Part shown: one piece after another, positions 17,547 through 25,969 of the stretch
Layout: every line of letters starts with the position of its first letter
Position numbering within the stretch: the stretch's first letter is position 1
Assembly: GCA_947497495.1 (NCBI GenBank)
Contig: CANMGT010000005.1
Coordinates: 124,001-188,000 of the forward strand
Reading direction: 5' to 3'
Origin: an uncultured Lentibacter sp.
Lineage (GTDB): Bacteria > Pseudomonadota > Alphaproteobacteria > Rhodobacterales > Rhodobacteraceae
DNA length: 64,000 nucleotides
Made by a program: the position numbers and the translations under genes
The notes under the pieces: model-generated
Seen by the model: the letters and a program-made list of their open reading frames with translations, nothing else
Databases searched by the model: none
What the model was told of the DNA's origin: nothing

Positions 17547-18257
17547 TTAGCGCTTTATCAGTGAGGGTAAGGTTGTGAGGTCAGGCAATGTGTGCTGCGG
17601 TGTGCCGTGCAGGCGGTCTTGTGGCAGGCCGAGGCGGTTTATCCAAGCGGTTTCAAAGCCGTAGGCGGCGGCGCAGCCCGCGTCCCAGCCGTTGGAGGAG
17701 ACAAAAAGCACCTCGGATTTGGCGACATTCAACTCGGTTTCAACGAGGTTGTAGACTTTGGCAGAAGGCTTGAACACACCGACGCTTTCCACGGAAAGCG
17801 TGGCATCAAGCAGCGCATTCAGCCCCGCCGAGCTCACAGCGCCGTTGAGCATGTCGGGCGAGCCGTTGGAGAGGATGGCTGTTGTCATGCCCGCGTCTTT
17901 GAGCGCGCTCAGCACGGCGGGGACTTCGGGGTAGGCCGAAAGCTCCCAGTAGAGTTGCAACAGGCGTTCGCGCAGGGCGGCGTCGCCTTCCAACCCGTTT
18001 GCCTCAAGCGCGTAGTCAAGCGCGTCTTGGGTGAGCTGCCAGAAGTCGCAGTGATCGCCCGTCACGGCGCGCAGCCATGAGTAGCCGACTTGCTTGTCGC
18101 GCCAGTTGGCGGCGAGGGCCTGCCACGTCTCGGCCAAGGCAGGGAAGGCGGGCGATTCTGCGGCTTCGCGCGCGGCGGCTGTCACGTCAAACAACGTGCC
18201 GTAGGCGTCAAAAACACATGTTGTGATGGTTTTGGCAGAGTTTTCGGCAGTCATCAT
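17547..18257 (-). CDS. haloacid dehalogenase type II family protein
   Basis: The 236-residue HAD protein has motif I FDAYGTLFDV, motif II LSNGSP, the motif III lysine in GVFKPSAKVY, and the late VSSNGWDAGCAAAYGF segment typical of L-2-haloacid dehalogenases. Two ATGs occur in tandem at 18257 and 18254; GGGGA lies a few bases upstream and either could be used. A longer frame to 18410 is not supported. It is the first gene of an operon with the alpha/beta hydrolase and the dehydratase. True haloacid activity is not certain, since many homologues are general phosphatases. Confidence 0.85.
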   Translation of the reverse strand: MMTAENSAKTITTCVFDAYGTLFDVTAAAREAAESPAFPALAETWQALAANWRDKQVGYSWLRAVTGDHCDFWQLTQDALDYALEANGLEGDAALRERLLQLYWELSAYPEVPAVLSALKDAGMTTAILSNGSPDMLNGAVSSAGLNALLDATLSVESVGVFKPSAKVYNLVETELNVAKSEVLFVSSNGWDAGCAAAYGFETAWINRLGLPQDRLHGTPQHTLPDLTTLPSLIKR

Positions 18258-18435
18258 CGCTTCCCCAGGAGTGATGCGCAAAGCTTGTCGCGCGGTTTGC
18301 GAAAGGTCAACCGCTTGCGAAGGCGCGGCAACGGTTTGCAATCTGCCTGTTGCCTGTTTACGTTCTTCGCGAGCTTGAGAACCCGCGCGCGGCGCGGCCT
18401 CACCATTCACTTACGTAAAGAACAGGATACCCCCA

Positions 18436-18864
18436 ATGAGCCAAGTAAAATCAGGCGATACAGTGAGCATTCACTACACCGGAACTCTCAAAGACGGCAG
18501 CGTGTTTGACTCAAGCGAAGGCCGCGAGCCTCTGGAGTTTGCGGTTGGCTCCGGCCAGATTATCCCCGGCCTTGATGTGGCCCTGCCCGGCATGGCAGTG
18601 GGCGACAAGAAACGCGTCGAGATCGCTCCGGAAGACGCTTACGGCCCTGTGCACGAAGAAGCGCGCCAGCAAGTGCCGCGCACGGACATTCCCGCCGAGA
18701 TCCCGCTTGAAATGGGCATGCAGCTTCAGGCCCGCAACGAGCGCGGCGAAGTTATGGCGCTGACCGTGGTTGAACTGGGCGAGGACACTGTCACGCTTGA
18801 TGCCAACCACGCGCTGGCCGGCAAAGACCTGATCTTTGACATCGAGCTTGTCTCGATCGGCTAA
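18436..18864 (+). CDS. FKBP-type peptidyl-prolyl isomerase, SlyD-like
   Basis: The 142-residue protein opens VKSGDTVSIHYTGTLKDGSVFDSS and continues FAVGSGQIIPGLDVALPGMAVGDKKRV, the FKBP core. The inserted flap domain starting EDAYGPVHEEARQQVP and ending LDANHALAGKDLIFDIELV is the SlyD-type arrangement. The His/Cys-rich metal-binding tail of Escherichia coli SlyD is absent. It acts as a cytoplasmic prolyl isomerase and chaperone. AGGA lies eight bases before the ATG. Confidence 0.93.
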   Translation: MSQVKSGDTVSIHYTGTLKDGSVFDSSEGREPLEFAVGSGQIIPGLDVALPGMAVGDKKRVEIAPEDAYGPVHEEARQQVPRTDIPAEIPLEMGMQLQARNERGEVMALTVVELGEDTVTLDANHALAGKDLIFDIELVSIG

Positions 18865-18896
18865 GGCGTTTGCCTTGGATTAAACCTGCAAAATTG

Positions 18897-18936
18897 AAAC
18901 CCGCCGTTCGCGCGCATTGCTGCAAATGGCGGGTTT
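18897..18936 (+). terminator. candidate terminator after the SlyD-like gene
   Basis: The nine-base arms AAACCCGCC and GGCGGGTTT enclose a 22-base loop, 33 bases after the stop. There is no T-run after the right arm and the loop is long, so this is a weak candidate. It also sits between two convergent genes. Confidence 0.5.
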
Positions 18937-18977
18937 GAGCCCAATCTACATGATGCTGCAGTTTAAACGAAGGTCAG

Positions 18978-19787
18978 CTATTGGCGTGATGAGGCTTCTG
19001 CCGCATTGTTCATCAATCTGCGCAGGTAATGTTTGAATTCAGCCCAGGCATTCTGACGCCCAAAGCCCTTGTGTCTGTCATTCAAGTACCTGAGCGTATT
19101 TTCGAATTCAGCGAGGTAGTCATTTGATGGGGCCTGTCGGTACGGTGCAACCAGGTGCTTCGCCAATCCCTTTGCAAAACAAAGCGTGCTTCCAGTAGGC
19201 GATTTGACCAAGCGCAGGAATTCAATAGCGAGTTCTTCGTCTATGACCATCTTGCCCTTTGCGATTTCGGCCGCAGCGTAGGACAGGTTTGTGGTGTTGA
19301 ATGTGCCACTGTAGCCTTCGTTAAGAAAGATTGGGTATTTCGCCAGATCCATTTCGAGAAAGCGAATGTCCGGGTCGCGATCAACATAGTGCAAGTAGTC
19401 TTTGGTCCAATGGTTCGGTTTGCTGTCCAGCGGTCCGATTGAAGTTACCGTCAGTAGCTTCAATGCTCTTATCACATTCACGAAGTACTTGGTGCGCTCT
19501 GATGGCGAAAGGAATTCGATCTTGTCGATGATGGGAAAGCGTTCCCTGTGTTCGGGTAGGAACATGGTTGGTCTAAAGTGCCTGAAAACCTCTACGAATT
19601 CGGCGGCGTCGGCTCCTGCGACCTCGGTTACAGCTGCAAGCGTAAGCGCCTCACGATTTGCCCTTGCTTCGGGCGTGCTGTTATCAGGCGTTTTTACCAT
19701 TCGGTCCAATGCCTCACTCCAAATCGCGGGGTAACGATCCAGAAATGCTTGCCAGGTTGGACCTCGTCCAAATAGTTTTCTAAACAT
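18978..19787 (-). CDS. hypothetical protein of lower G+C
   Basis: The 269-residue protein starts at an ATG preceded by AAGGAA. It has no recognised family, signal peptide or membrane segment. Helical segments dominate (AEFVEVFRHFRPTMFLPEHRERFP, YFVNVIRALKLLTVTS) and a late segment LAEFENTLRYLNDRHKGFGRQN ends near a basic tail. Base composition is visibly poorer in G+C than the flanking genes and codons such as TTG and AAT are common, which suggests acquisition. It stands alone, flanked by the SlyD-like gene and a long gene-free gap. Confidence 0.7.
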   Translation of the reverse strand: MFRKLFGRGPTWQAFLDRYPAIWSEALDRMVKTPDNSTPEARANREALTLAAVTEVAGADAAEFVEVFRHFRPTMFLPEHRERFPIIDKIEFLSPSERTKYFVNVIRALKLLTVTSIGPLDSKPNHWTKDYLHYVDRDPDIRFLEMDLAKYPIFLNEGYSGTFNTTNLSYAAAEIAKGKMVIDEELAIEFLRLVKSPTGSTLCFAKGLAKHLVAPYRQAPSNDYLAEFENTLRYLNDRHKGFGRQNAWAEFKHYLRRLMNNAAEASSRQ

Positions 19788-20142
19788 GTGTGTTCCTTCG
19801 GATCACGCAATAACGGCGTATTTAGTTTTCAAAATGATACAGATGACCGTACAAGGTTCAGTTATCGATTCAATGGGCCGGTCACGAGAAGCAGCATCTG
19901 CGTCAAAATCGATTCGAGCAGCCGTTCGCGCCAGCCGCAGCGAAAGCCCGCTTCGTCCCGCATTGCTACCCTTCACTGGTCCGGTAATACAGCTCCGGCT
20001 CGGGCCATTCCACAGGCCATGCTTGAGGGCCTCATAGCGCAAACCTGAAACAAAACTCACCGATCTCTCGCGAAACCTTGATTGGTGGTTGAAAGCGGGA
20101 GAGGCTAGAAATGCACAGCAGATTTTGAACGGAGTGCACAGA
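19788..20142. other. 355-base gap without a recognisable gene
   Basis: No convincing coding frame or RNA gene is visible. The short frames here look non-coding: they lack good ribosome binding sites and have irregular composition. The stretch from 19915 to 20000 is rich in CGTTCGCGCC and CGCTTCGTCCCGCATTGC-like sequence, which from memory resembles dispersed intergenic debris of Roseobacter genomes. The end of the gap must contain the promoter of the DUF1223 gene. Confidence 0.5.
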
Positions 20143-20841
20143 ATGTGGCGAAGCCTTGCCTTGAGCATCATGATATTGGCCGGATTGGTCACCACGGCGC
20201 ATGCCCAGAGCAAGCCTCCCATTGTCGTTGAGTTGTTCACCTCGCAGGGCTGCTCGAGTTGTCCGCCTGCAGACAAGTTTTTACAGGAGCTCGCACAGCG
20301 CGACGACGTGATCGCGCTTGGCTTGCACGTTGACTACTGGGACTACATTGGTTGGAAAGACGTGTTCGGCAACAAGGCCTATGCCGAGCGACAGCGCGCC
20401 TATGCGCATGTCGGCGGGCGCCGCTCGGTTTACACACCACAGATGGTTATTCAGGGCCAGGAACATGTTGTGGGCAACCACCCCAAAGACGTGAACACGC
20501 TGGTGAAGATGCACCAAGCCAAGCCTGCTGCTGTGGCGCTGAAAGCCGTGCGCAAGGGTGGCAAGGTGAACATTCAGGCTCAGGCAAGCTCGGTTGCGGT
20601 TCCGGCTGTTGTTGTGATGGTGCGCTATCACCCGTCACAGACCACACGCATCGTGCGCGGCGAGAACGCGGGCAAAGAGATCGCCTATGCCAATGTTGTG
20701 CACGAGCTGAAAGTTGTTGGCAAATGGGACATGCGCAAGCCTCTGAGCCTGTCGGTGCGTTCGGCCCCGGATATGAAAACCGCCATCATCATTCAGAGCG
20801 CAGGCCACGGGCCTATCTTGGCTGCGGCGCGCGCAGAGTAA
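20143..20841 (+). CDS. DUF1223 thioredoxin-fold secreted protein
   Basis: The 232-residue protein has a signal peptide (residues 1-21, cleavage near THAQS). The mature part opens PIVVELFTSQGCSSCPPADKFL, with a redox-type C37-x-x-C40 motif in a thioredoxin-like fold, and continues ALGLHVDYWDYIGWKD and RRSVYTPQMVIQGQ, hallmarks of DUF1223. The ATG at 20143 has GGAG eight bases upstream; the longer frame from 20089 is rejected. The protein would work in the periplasm, perhaps as a thiol reductase, but the family role is not established. Confidence 0.87.
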   Translation: MWRSLALSIMILAGLVTTAHAQSKPPIVVELFTSQGCSSCPPADKFLQELAQRDDVIALGLHVDYWDYIGWKDVFGNKAYAERQRAYAHVGGRRSVYTPQMVIQGQEHVVGNHPKDVNTLVKMHQAKPAAVALKAVRKGGKVNIQAQASSVAVPAVVVMVRYHPSQTTRIVRGENAGKEIAYANVVHELKVVGKWDMRKPLSLSVRSAPDMKTAIIIQSAGHGPILAAARAE

Positions 20842-20946
20842 TGCGGGCCTGAGTGTATAGTTCGGTTTGTGCTCCGCGTGACGAATGCTGCAAGCGTCAT
20901 CGCAACTTCCCTAAGGCAGACATTGGTTGCTTGCGCCACGCGGCGC

Positions 20947-22071
20947 CTATCGGTAGTGCCGCGGATTGCGCAGGCCCCAGTCGGAAAACAGGTCTGGCAG
21001 GATGGTGCTGAATTGCGCTGTTGCGATATCGGGCCCGATCACATCCGCACCATCCGCGCCGAACACCGTCACAATATCTCCGACGCAGACATTTGCGATG
21101 CCGGTCACATCCGCCACGATGGAATTCATCGAGGTTTTCCCCAATACTTTGGCCCTCTGGCCGCGGATCAATACAGCGCCGCGATCCTGTGCGATCCGAC
21201 TGTAACCCGCTGCATAACCGATAGAAACACAGGCCAGCCGTCGGTTCGTATCAAGGCGCAGGTCGCTGTCATAGCCGACGAAAGCCCCTTCAGGATATTC
21301 CCCGAGATGAACCACATTGGCCTTCAATTCCATCGTCGGGCGGAACCCCGCTTCAGGGCGCAAAAAACCGTATAGGATTGCCCCGCAGCGGTACATGTCG
21401 GTTTCAACCGGCTCACCTGACAGCAGTGTCAGGGTGCTTCCTGCATGCACAAGAAGGTCCGATCTTGTCAGATCGCTGGTGTCGCAGACCCAAGCCACTT
21501 GCTGCCGGAAGAGCTCCGAACTCTGCCTGAGCGCAGTCGGGTCATTCCTCGGAAAATGTGTGGATATTCCGACAATGCGCGGGGCTATTTCGTCAAGGAT
21601 TTCTCGGCACTGTTGTTGTCCGGCCTGCGTTGAGATGTCGAGCCCGTCGCGCGACATGCCGCCTGCGTCGAGGGCGAGGTGAACACCGGCGGGTGCTGGG
21701 GCGCGCTCAAGAATTCTGCGCAAGTGCTGTGCGCTCCACAGCGAGCCGGTCTGTTCTTGAACACGATCCGGCAAAGCGGCTTCCATTTCCTGAAGAGTGG
21801 CCGCGCGAAGGCGGATCAGGGTGCCGCAAAAACCCGCTTGTCGAACAGAGCGCGCTTCGGAGTTTGAGGTGATGCCCACGCACCGCACGCCCTGTTCCGC
21901 AAGCAAAGGCACCACACGGCTGATCCCGTGCCCGTAAGCGTCGGCTTTCATGACGGCACAAAAGGCTGTGCTGTCTGGCAACAGAGCCAACGTCAGCTCA
22001 AGGTTGCGTGAGATCTGGTCAAGACTGATCTCAACCCACGAACTCGGGATGGGGCCGTCCTGCAGTGTCAT
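20947..22071 (-). CDS. alanine racemase-fold amino-acid racemase
   Basis: The 374-residue PLP enzyme has the Schiff-base lysine K42 in AVMKADAYGHG and a likely second catalytic residue Y286 in SIGYAAGY, as in alanine racemases. The usual H-x-ANS segment reads VHAGSTLTL and the MRPGIxLYG segment reads MYRCGAILYGF, so the active site departs from housekeeping Alr. This suggests a broad-spectrum or specialised racemase. It is the last gene of the ten-gene catabolic operon and overlaps the upstream M20 gene by four bases (ATGA). In this setting it probably interconverts D- and L-forms of a substrate. Confidence 0.85.
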   Translation of the reverse strand: MTLQDGPIPSSWVEISLDQISRNLELTLALLPDSTAFCAVMKADAYGHGISRVVPLLAEQGVRCVGITSNSEARSVRQAGFCGTLIRLRAATLQEMEAALPDRVQEQTGSLWSAQHLRRILERAPAPAGVHLALDAGGMSRDGLDISTQAGQQQCREILDEIAPRIVGISTHFPRNDPTALRQSSELFRQQVAWVCDTSDLTRSDLLVHAGSTLTLLSGEPVETDMYRCGAILYGFLRPEAGFRPTMELKANVVHLGEYPEGAFVGYDSDLRLDTNRRLACVSIGYAAGYSRIAQDRGAVLIRGQRAKVLGKTSMNSIVADVTGIANVCVGDIVTVFGADGADVIGPDIATAQFSTILPDLFSDWGLRNPRHYR

Positions 22072-23225
22072 GCGGGGGCTGCGCCAAGGATCTCCTCGAT
22101 GATCCCGTAAAACAGGCCAGCCGTGAGGGGGATCAGCGCATCGGGAAAGTCATAGTCCGGGTTGTGCAATTGCGGCTGGCTTTCCCCTGCGCCGATATAG
22201 AGCAGGGTGGCCTGTGCGCCATCGTTGCCGATACGGCCAAAGTCTTCCGACCAACGCATCGGCGTTTCCATGTCGTGGCGTATGAGGCCCTGTCGCGCCG
22301 CCACCTGCCGCGCGGTTTCGGTTGCGGCGGCGTCATTTGTTACCGACAGGAAGACATCATGCCAGAGAATATCGGCTGCAAGGCCCGTGGTGTGTTGGGC
22401 AACCAGTTCAAGCGCATCGGTGACCAAGGCTTCCATCCTGTCATCGGTCATGCAGCGCAGGGTCACAAACACCTCGCCGTGCCCGGGGGCGATGCCGAAC
22501 GTCGGCTCGCCCAATCTTGCGTGTGTTAGGGTGCTGAGCGCAAAATCACTGTCTCCGATCACACCTGTGCTGAGGCGCGGCAAGGCCTGTATCAAGGCGG
22601 CCATGCTCGGGCCGGGGGAGGTGCCGTCTTCGGGAGCCGCAGCATGAGAGCTTTTGCCCTCCAGCGAGATTTGCATACCGCGTGACGCGCAATTGCCCGG
22701 CCCCGGGCAGAGGCCGATTTCGCCCAGCGGGCGGCCCGGAACATTGTGATAGGCAAAGGCAAAGTCCGGGCGAATTTCAGGCCATCTGGGGTCGTCAATG
22801 ACGGCCTTGGCCCCTATGCCGGTTTCTTCGGCGGGTTGAAACAGCAAGATAACGCGGCCACTGGCAGGCCGTGTGGCAAGGGCCATAGCCACGCCCAACA
22901 AGGAGGCCATATGCCCGTCATGGCCGCACAGATGCCCCTTGCCGTCGCGTTCACTCCGGTAGGGTTGATCCGAGAGTTCAGGGATCGGCAGGCCGTCGAG
23001 TTCGCAACGCAGCAGGACGGTGGGGCCGTCCTGAAGCCCCCTGAATTCCGCCGCAACGCCGTGCCCGCCAAGACCACGCCAGAGGCGATCCGCCCCGAAG
23101 CGTGCCAGTTCTTCTGCGACAAACTCTGCGGTTTCGGCCTCTTCTCCAGACAGTTCCGGACGCTTGTGCAGCGTTTGGCGCAGGGCGGTTAGCTCGGAAA
23201 TTTGCTGTTTGCTCAGTAACGTCAC
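22068..23225 (-). CDS. M20 family amidohydrolase (hippurate-hydrolase/IAA-amino-acid-hydrolase type)
   Basis: The 385-residue metallohydrolase carries LRQTLHKRPELSGEEAET, the metal-binding GHDGHMASLLG, the catalytic Glu pair in FQPAEETGIGA, and FAYHNVPGRPLGEIG. It cleaves amide bonds of N-acylated amino acids or similar compounds. It starts with GTG, preceded by GAAGGA at nine bases. It overlaps the racemase gene by four bases, and a gap of about 110 bases separates it from the upstream deacylase, so an internal promoter is possible. Confidence 0.88.
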   Translation of the reverse strand: MTLLSKQQISELTALRQTLHKRPELSGEEAETAEFVAEELARFGADRLWRGLGGHGVAAEFRGLQDGPTVLLRCELDGLPIPELSDQPYRSERDGKGHLCGHDGHMASLLGVAMALATRPASGRVILLFQPAEETGIGAKAVIDDPRWPEIRPDFAFAYHNVPGRPLGEIGLCPGPGNCASRGMQISLEGKSSHAAAPEDGTSPGPSMAALIQALPRLSTGVIGDSDFALSTLTHARLGEPTFGIAPGHGEVFVTLRCMTDDRMEALVTDALELVAQHTTGLAADILWHDVFLSVTNDAAATETARQVAARQGLIRHDMETPMRWSEDFGRIGNDGAQATLLYIGAGESQPQLHNPDYDFPDALIPLTAGLFYGIIEEILGAAPA

Positions 23226-23334
23226 GAGAGGAGTCCTTCGGCTAATCTTGCGTTTCGCAAGAGCGTTTCATCACTTGCGAATACGATAGTGTTGCACCTC
23301 TTGTCGCCCGCGCGTCGCGCAAGCTGCTGGCGCC

Positions 23335-24627
23335 TCAGAGGTCTTCGGTGCCGCACCAGTCGGCGATGAAAAGGGCTGTGGCTTTGGTCACGCGCCGCAT
23401 GCTTTCCAGATCAACCCGCTCGTTGAAACCGTGGATCGCCTCGGCGCGCGGGCCATAGACAAGCGCGGGCGTGTCGGCATAGAGGCCAAAGAAGCGCGCG
23501 TCGGTTGTCGCCGTGATCGCTTCGCGCACCAAGGCCTCGCCTGTGGTGATTTTGTGAGCTTGGTCCAAGGCGCTGATCGCCGATGCAGCCTTGGCCGAGC
23601 TGTCTTGCGACAGCGCATACCCTTCAGCGTTAAAGCCGTGGTAGACGATCTCCGGCAAGGAATTGCGCAGGAAATCATTACTGCGCGCGGCGTCCAGAAT
23701 GACTTGTTCTATCTCGGCCTTTGCCGCGTCGATGGATTGCCCTGGAAAAATCGCCATGCGCACATCAAAGGTGCTCCACGCGGGCACGGAACTTGTCCAG
23801 TCGCCACCCGCAAACTTGCCGACATTCAGGTTGAGCGCGTGGTCCATATGGGCATAGTCATCGGGGCGCTTTTCAGCCGCGTTCCAGCGATGCTCCATCT
23901 CGTGCAGGGCCGAGATCAGCGGAATGGCCGCCTCGATCGCGTTGGCCCCGCTGCCCGCGTAAGCGACGTGGGTTGGCAGGCCTTTGAGGTGAACCTGAAA
24001 CCAGATCACGCCAAGCTGGGCGGTCACGAGGTGCTCGGCAAAGGGTTCGGGGATCAGCGCGGCATCGGCCTTGTAGCCACGTGCCAGACAGGCCAGAGCG
24101 CCATTGCCCGTGCATTCTTCCTCGACGACGGATTGGTAAAACACATCCGCCGCTGGCGCGAGGCCGCAGGCGTTCAGCGCATCAAGGGCAAACAGGTTGG
24201 AGGCCAATCCGGCTTTCATATCACCGCCGCCGCGCCCGTAGAGCCAGCCATCGTCGATGCGCGGCTCAAAGGGCGGGCTGTCCCACATGTCCAGCGGCCC
24301 TGTCGGCACCACATCAATATGGCCGTTCAGGATCAGCGATCGGCCTTTTGATGTTTTTGAGCGGTGGGTCGCAACGACATTCACGGCGTCGTCATAAGGC
24401 GTCAGAACCGGAGAGAACCCGGGCAGGTGCTGAATTTCGCTGACGTCAATTTGCCAACGATCCAGCGTATAGCCGCGTTGGCTTAGCTCGGCTGCCATAA
24501 AGTCCTGCGCAGATTGCTCTTCGCCGCGGATTGAAGGATGAGATGTCAGTTCTGACAGAAACGCAACTTGCTTGTCAAAAGCGGCATCCACGGCGGCGAG
24601 CAGGCGGTCTTCAAGGGTGTCTTGCAT
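23335..24627 (-). CDS. ArgE/DapE family deacylase (M20)
   Basis: The 430-residue protein belongs to the long ArgE/DapE group: ILNGHIDVVPTGPLDMW, GWLYGRGGGDMKAG and VVEEECTGNGALA hold the metal ligands and catalytic Glu. The C-terminal YGPRAEAIHGFNERVD supplies the last His. It would hydrolyse an N-acyl or N-formyl group. Its GAGG ribosome site and nine-base gap from scoB place it in the catabolic operon. Together with the second M20 enzyme it implies that the transported compound, or an intermediate, carries amide bonds. Confidence 0.88.
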   Translation of the reverse strand: MQDTLEDRLLAAVDAAFDKQVAFLSELTSHPSIRGEEQSAQDFMAAELSQRGYTLDRWQIDVSEIQHLPGFSPVLTPYDDAVNVVATHRSKTSKGRSLILNGHIDVVPTGPLDMWDSPPFEPRIDDGWLYGRGGGDMKAGLASNLFALDALNACGLAPAADVFYQSVVEEECTGNGALACLARGYKADAALIPEPFAEHLVTAQLGVIWFQVHLKGLPTHVAYAGSGANAIEAAIPLISALHEMEHRWNAAEKRPDDYAHMDHALNLNVGKFAGGDWTSSVPAWSTFDVRMAIFPGQSIDAAKAEIEQVILDAARSNDFLRNSLPEIVYHGFNAEGYALSQDSSAKAASAISALDQAHKITTGEALVREAITATTDARFFGLYADTPALVYGPRAEAIHGFNERVDLESMRRVTKATALFIADWCGTEDL

Positions 24628-24636
24628 TCTAGGGCC

Positions 24637-25296
24637 TCAAAAATTCGGAAGTTCAGTGTCAGGAACGTGCAGCACATCGCCTGTGGCCTCTATGATCTCG
24701 GCGAGGCTGACGCCTTGCGCGGTTTCAACCAGCGTGAAGCCCTCCGGCGCGATATCTATCACCGCCATGTCGGTGAACACGCGCGCGACGCAGCCTTTTG
24801 CTGTGAGCGGCAGGCTGCAGGCCTTCTTCAGTTTGGGGTTTCCTGCACGGTCTGTGTGGGTTGTCAGAACGGCCACGCGCCGCGCCTTTTGGGCCAGCTC
24901 AATACCGCCACCAACACCGGGAGAGAACTTGCCGGGGATTTTCCAGTTCGCCAGATCGCCGTTGGCCGCAACCTCGAACGCCCCAAGCATCGTCAGGTCA
25001 AGTCGGCCCGAGCGCACCAAGGCAAAACTCGTGGCGCTGTCAAAGAAGGCCGATCCGGGAATTGTCGAGACATAGGCGCCGCCAGCGTCGATCAGATTTC
25101 GGCTCGCCTGATCTGCTGGCAGGGTCGGCCCGATGCCCGTCAGCCCGTTTTCCGTGTGCAGGCAGACAGGGAAATCGGCGGGGAGGTGGTTGACGACTTT
25201 GGTTGGCAAGCCAATGCCAAGGTTCACCACCATGCCGGGCCGAAGCTCGCGGGCCGCCCGCGCGACCATTCTCTCTTTAGCGTTGGACAACGGCAT
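24637..25296 (-). CDS. scoB: 3-oxoacid CoA-transferase subunit B
   Basis: The 219-residue subunit carries RMVARAARELRPGMVVNLGIGLPT and the active-site Glu in HTENGLTGIGP, the residue that forms the enzyme-CoA thioester. GAFEVAANGDLANWKIPGK and SLAEIIEATG complete the fit. I chose MPLSNAKERM at 25296, which overlaps the subunit A gene by 20 bases; the longer frame to 25362 would run inside it. With subunit A it transfers CoA from succinyl-CoA to a beta-keto acid such as acetoacetate. Confidence 0.92.
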   Translation of the reverse strand: MPLSNAKERMVARAARELRPGMVVNLGIGLPTKVVNHLPADFPVCLHTENGLTGIGPTLPADQASRNLIDAGGAYVSTIPGSAFFDSATSFALVRSGRLDLTMLGAFEVAANGDLANWKIPGKFSPGVGGGIELAQKARRVAVLTTHTDRAGNPKLKKACSLPLTAKGCVARVFTDMAVIDIAPEGFTLVETAQGVSLAEIIEATGDVLHVPDTELPNF

Positions 25297-25969
25297 ATTC
25301 CTTTGACAAGGCACCCAGCTCGGTGACGTGATCGACAAACACACCGGTTGTGTGGATGTCATCGGCGGCCAACGCGCCCAAAGGCAAGACAGCTTCGGCT
25401 TCGGCGATGACGCAGTCGGCGGCCATGGCCATCAGCGGGTTAAAGTTCCGTGCGGTGGCCACATAGGCCAGATTGCCGAAACTGTCCGCGCGGTCTGCAT
25501 GCAGCAGCGCCACATCGGCGCGCAGGGCAGGCTCGACAAGGAAGGTTTTGTCGCCCTGTTCGATGATCTGTTTGCCCTCGGCCAGCTCGGTGCCGATGCC
25601 AATATCGCTAAGGAAGCCGCCAAGCCCCGCACCGCCCGCGCGGATGCGCTCCGCCAGAATGCCCTGCGCGTTGAACTCTACGTCAATCTGGCCGGTGTTC
25701 ATCAGCTCGATCGCATGGGCATTGAGGCCCAAATGCGTGGTGATCAGCCGTGCCACCAACCCACTTTGCAGCAGATGGTCAACGCCCATGTCCGGCTCGT
25801 TGGCATCGTTTTTCACAATCGTGAGGTTGCGCGCGCCGTGCTGCACCAAAGCGTGGATCAAAGTGAACGGTGTGCCAGGCACTCCAAAGCCGCCCAGCAT
25901 GACGGTATCGCCGTCTTTGACATGGGCGATAGCGTCTTGGAGGCTGCACTGCTTGTCGGGAAGCTTCAT
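25277..25969 (-). CDS. scoA: 3-oxoacid CoA-transferase subunit A
   Basis: The 230-residue subunit has VMLGGFGVPGTPFTLIHAL, IVKNDANEPDMGVD and FNAQGILAERIRAGGAGLGGFLSDIGIGTELAEGK, all characteristic of the alpha subunit. It forms a complex with subunit B, encoded directly after it. Its ATG overlaps the aminotransferase stop by four bases. In this operon it probably activates the beta-keto acid made by the aminotransferase, leading to 3-oxoacyl-CoA and thiolytic cleavage. Confidence 0.93.
   Translation of the reverse strand: MKLPDKQCSLQDAIAHVKDGDTVMLGGFGVPGTPFTLIHALVQHGARNLTIVKNDANEPDMGVDHLLQSGLVARLITTHLGLNAHAIELMNTGQIDVEFNAQGILAERIRAGGAGLGGFLSDIGIGTELAEGKQIIEQGDKTFLVEPALRADVALLHADRADSFGNLAYVATARNFNPLMAMAADCVIAEAEAVLPLGALAADDIHTTGVFVDHVTELGALSKEYAVVQR

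Noticed and set aside
19803..20276. A 157-residue minus-strand frame
   Set aside because: It overlaps the DUF1223 gene and the gene-free gap, with non-coding-like composition.
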